Shown here piece by piece: positions 62,916 through 64,000 of a stretch of DNA of 64,000 nucleotides. A program made the position numbers and the translations under genes. How positions within the stretch are numbered: position 1 is the first letter of the stretch; each line of letters starts with the position of its first letter. The notes under the pieces are model-generated. The model worked only from the letters and a program-made list of their open reading frames with translations. It searched no databases and was not told the origin of the DNA. Source of the stretch: Eumeta japonica (lineage: Eukaryota > Arthropoda > Insecta > Lepidoptera > Psychidae); assembly GCA_005406025.1 (NCBI GenBank), contig BGZK01000159.1, positions 62,001 through 126,000 of the forward strand. The letters run 5' to 3'.

Positions 62916-63270
62916 TATAAATACCAATGAACTGATGTGATTAACCGAATAACACATACATGTAATTAGTCAATAAGTATACATCTAAATCTTAATTTCA
63001 TAATTACATTAAATTTCTATTGCATTTATCTTGAAATCTAAAAGTTCTTTTGTAATACCCTAATATTAATATACAACTCGTTATTGCGATATTTACGGTT
63101 CTAATAACTTGCATGCGATTTCACAATACGTCTTATCATATAGTTGCAAACCTCGTCTGATAAATTTGGTCCAATTCGTACAAAATCGAAGAGCCCTGAC
63201 GCGTTCAATTCATTATAAGAATCCTTAAAGTGGCATATTTTGATTCGTCACCATAAAAAATTACTTAAAA

Positions 63271-63738
63271 TTATGAAGCAATTAATTTAGTTAGTAACCC
63301 GTAACTACGTAAGGCATTCCTCACTGAATTCGATTGTTCTTCGTTTTCGCTAACTTCGTGCACTTCGTCATTTTCTCGTACTAGCGCTGACTCAATCACC
63401 GCAGCTTGTGTAGCGGGCGTTTCGCCTGGAGAAGTTGCGTCAGATGTCGCTTCAGATGGATCGGAGGTCACCTCAGATGCAGCAGAGGTCGCTTCGGATG
63501 CAGCAGAGGTCGCTTCGGATGGAGCAGAGGTCGCTTCACCAAGCGTAGTGGAAGACTCCGTGGTGTCTGTGGTCGACGCTGCGTTACATTCATTCAATTC
63601 GTTGCTCAGCCTGTTCCTTTGTCCGGCCAACGCGAGAGTCGATACAAAGAGGCAGAACGACAGAAGACTAAGGAAAACAATTATCTTGTTGTTCAGCATC
63701 CACTCCAGTAGACTCTGACACATGTATCTACAATTCAT
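63271..63738 (-). CDS. Secreted or membrane-anchored Ser/Thr/Ala/Glu repeat protein
   Basis: A 155-residue single-exon frame that I do not recognise as a named family. A strongly hydrophobic segment spans about residues 19-38 and ends in L-A-L-A-G, so it is a signal peptide or a type II anchor. If M14 (63,699) is the start, it looks like a classical signal peptide. A Ser/Thr-rich region (54-66) follows. Then come five tandem units of seven residues from 68 to 102 (E-A-T-S-A-x-S, with E-V-T-S-D-P-S and E-A-T-S-D-A-T), resembling small O-glycosylated mucin-like repeats. An acidic stretch (about 121-135) and a short basic/hydrophobic C-terminus (V-R-N-A-L-R-S-Y-G-L-L-T-K) close it. No AATAAA is seen within about 250 bases of the stop. 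The opposite-strand frame over the repeats is a shadow. Confidence 0.7.
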   Translation of the reverse strand: MNCRYMCQSLLEWMLNNKIIVFLSLLSFCLFVSTLALAGQRNRLSNELNECNAASTTDTTESSTTLGEATSAPSEATSAASEATSAASEVTSDPSEATSDATSPGETPATQAAVIESALVRENDEVHEVSENEEQSNSVRNALRSYGLLTKLIAS

Positions 63739-64000
63739 GTTGGTTTTTTTTCTGTACTATTCGTTCTTCCCACCGAAAATAGGTCTGCGCACTTGGCGGT
63801 TATGAGTATAGAATGTTATCAAGCGTTTCATTTTGTAAGGTTAGATATATGTAGATAAACACCTAGTATTTGTCGAGCACATCGATAACGCGCTCACGTA
63901 GTACGCTGTATTATTGATTTTTTATTTCGCAATTTCATCATCATTTGTAGTGAATATGCAAAAGTTGGTATGTTTCTGAAGCGCATTATGCGAAGAAATA
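63739..64000. other. Upstream region of the 63.3-kb gene
   Basis: This would hold the minus-strand gene's promoter. A TCTATACTC word on the minus strand near 63,806-63,814 is the only TATA-like candidate, and it is weak. Confidence 0.3.

Noticed and set aside
63406..63711. 101-codon plus-strand frame over the repeat gene
   Set aside because: It is the antisense shadow of the repeats in the minus-strand gene.

Overview
The window looks like gene-poor nuclear DNA of an insect, most probably a moth or butterfly. It is strongly AT-rich and shows no operon structure. TATA-box promoters and AATAAA signals sit at the right distance from single-exon genes. Many short interspersed fragments resemble repeats typical of lepidopteran genomes: tails that finish in GAT repeats, GACAGACAGA tails, and the 'CTCCTCTGGGGTTACGAGTGTCCATGG' type of tail. 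The taxonomic call is inference from repeat character only; no marker gene is present.

The core of the window (about 14.9-37.7 kb) is an inverted segmental duplication carrying four copies of one small secreted-peptide gene. Copies A (14.9-15.3 kb, broken) and B (19.05-19.5 kb) lie on the minus strand. Copies C (32.6-33.0 kb) and D (36.9-37.3 kb) lie on the plus strand. The genes point outward, and each pair is a tandem duplication with a unit of about 4.2-4.3 kb. The intact copies encode a 140-150 residue pre-propeptide: signal peptide, charged propeptide, an RSKR furin-type site, and a 30-residue C-terminal peptide with one cysteine pair spaced C-P-P-x8-C, as in secapin-like insect peptides. 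Promoter, 5' leader and 3' UTR are conserved along with the coding part. The sites that distinguish the copies support all three possible pairings, which points to gene conversion among them.

Left flank (0-14.9 kb): a short PIF1-type helicase pseudogene inside long inverted repeats (2.4-3.7 kb), AT-rich DNA with perfect hairpins (5.3-5.8 kb), a decayed array of eight repeats of about 285 bp (6.1-8.3 kb) ending beside an RTE-like (GAT)n tail, a decayed relative of the peptide-gene spacer (9.15-9.47 kb), and a complete but dead hAT element (10,673-13,613) with 8-bp target duplications and a candidate solo LTR nested in it. Centre (22.2-28.7 kb): a second copy of that LTR and two LINE fragments in opposite orientation.

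Right flank (37.7-64 kb): mostly non-coding DNA with scattered repeat debris and several patches of GC-richer, complex sequence. It ends with one convincing minus-strand gene (63,271-63,738) for a secreted or membrane-anchored Ser/Thr/Ala-rich repeat protein. Spliced genes with very short exons cannot be excluded by reading alone.
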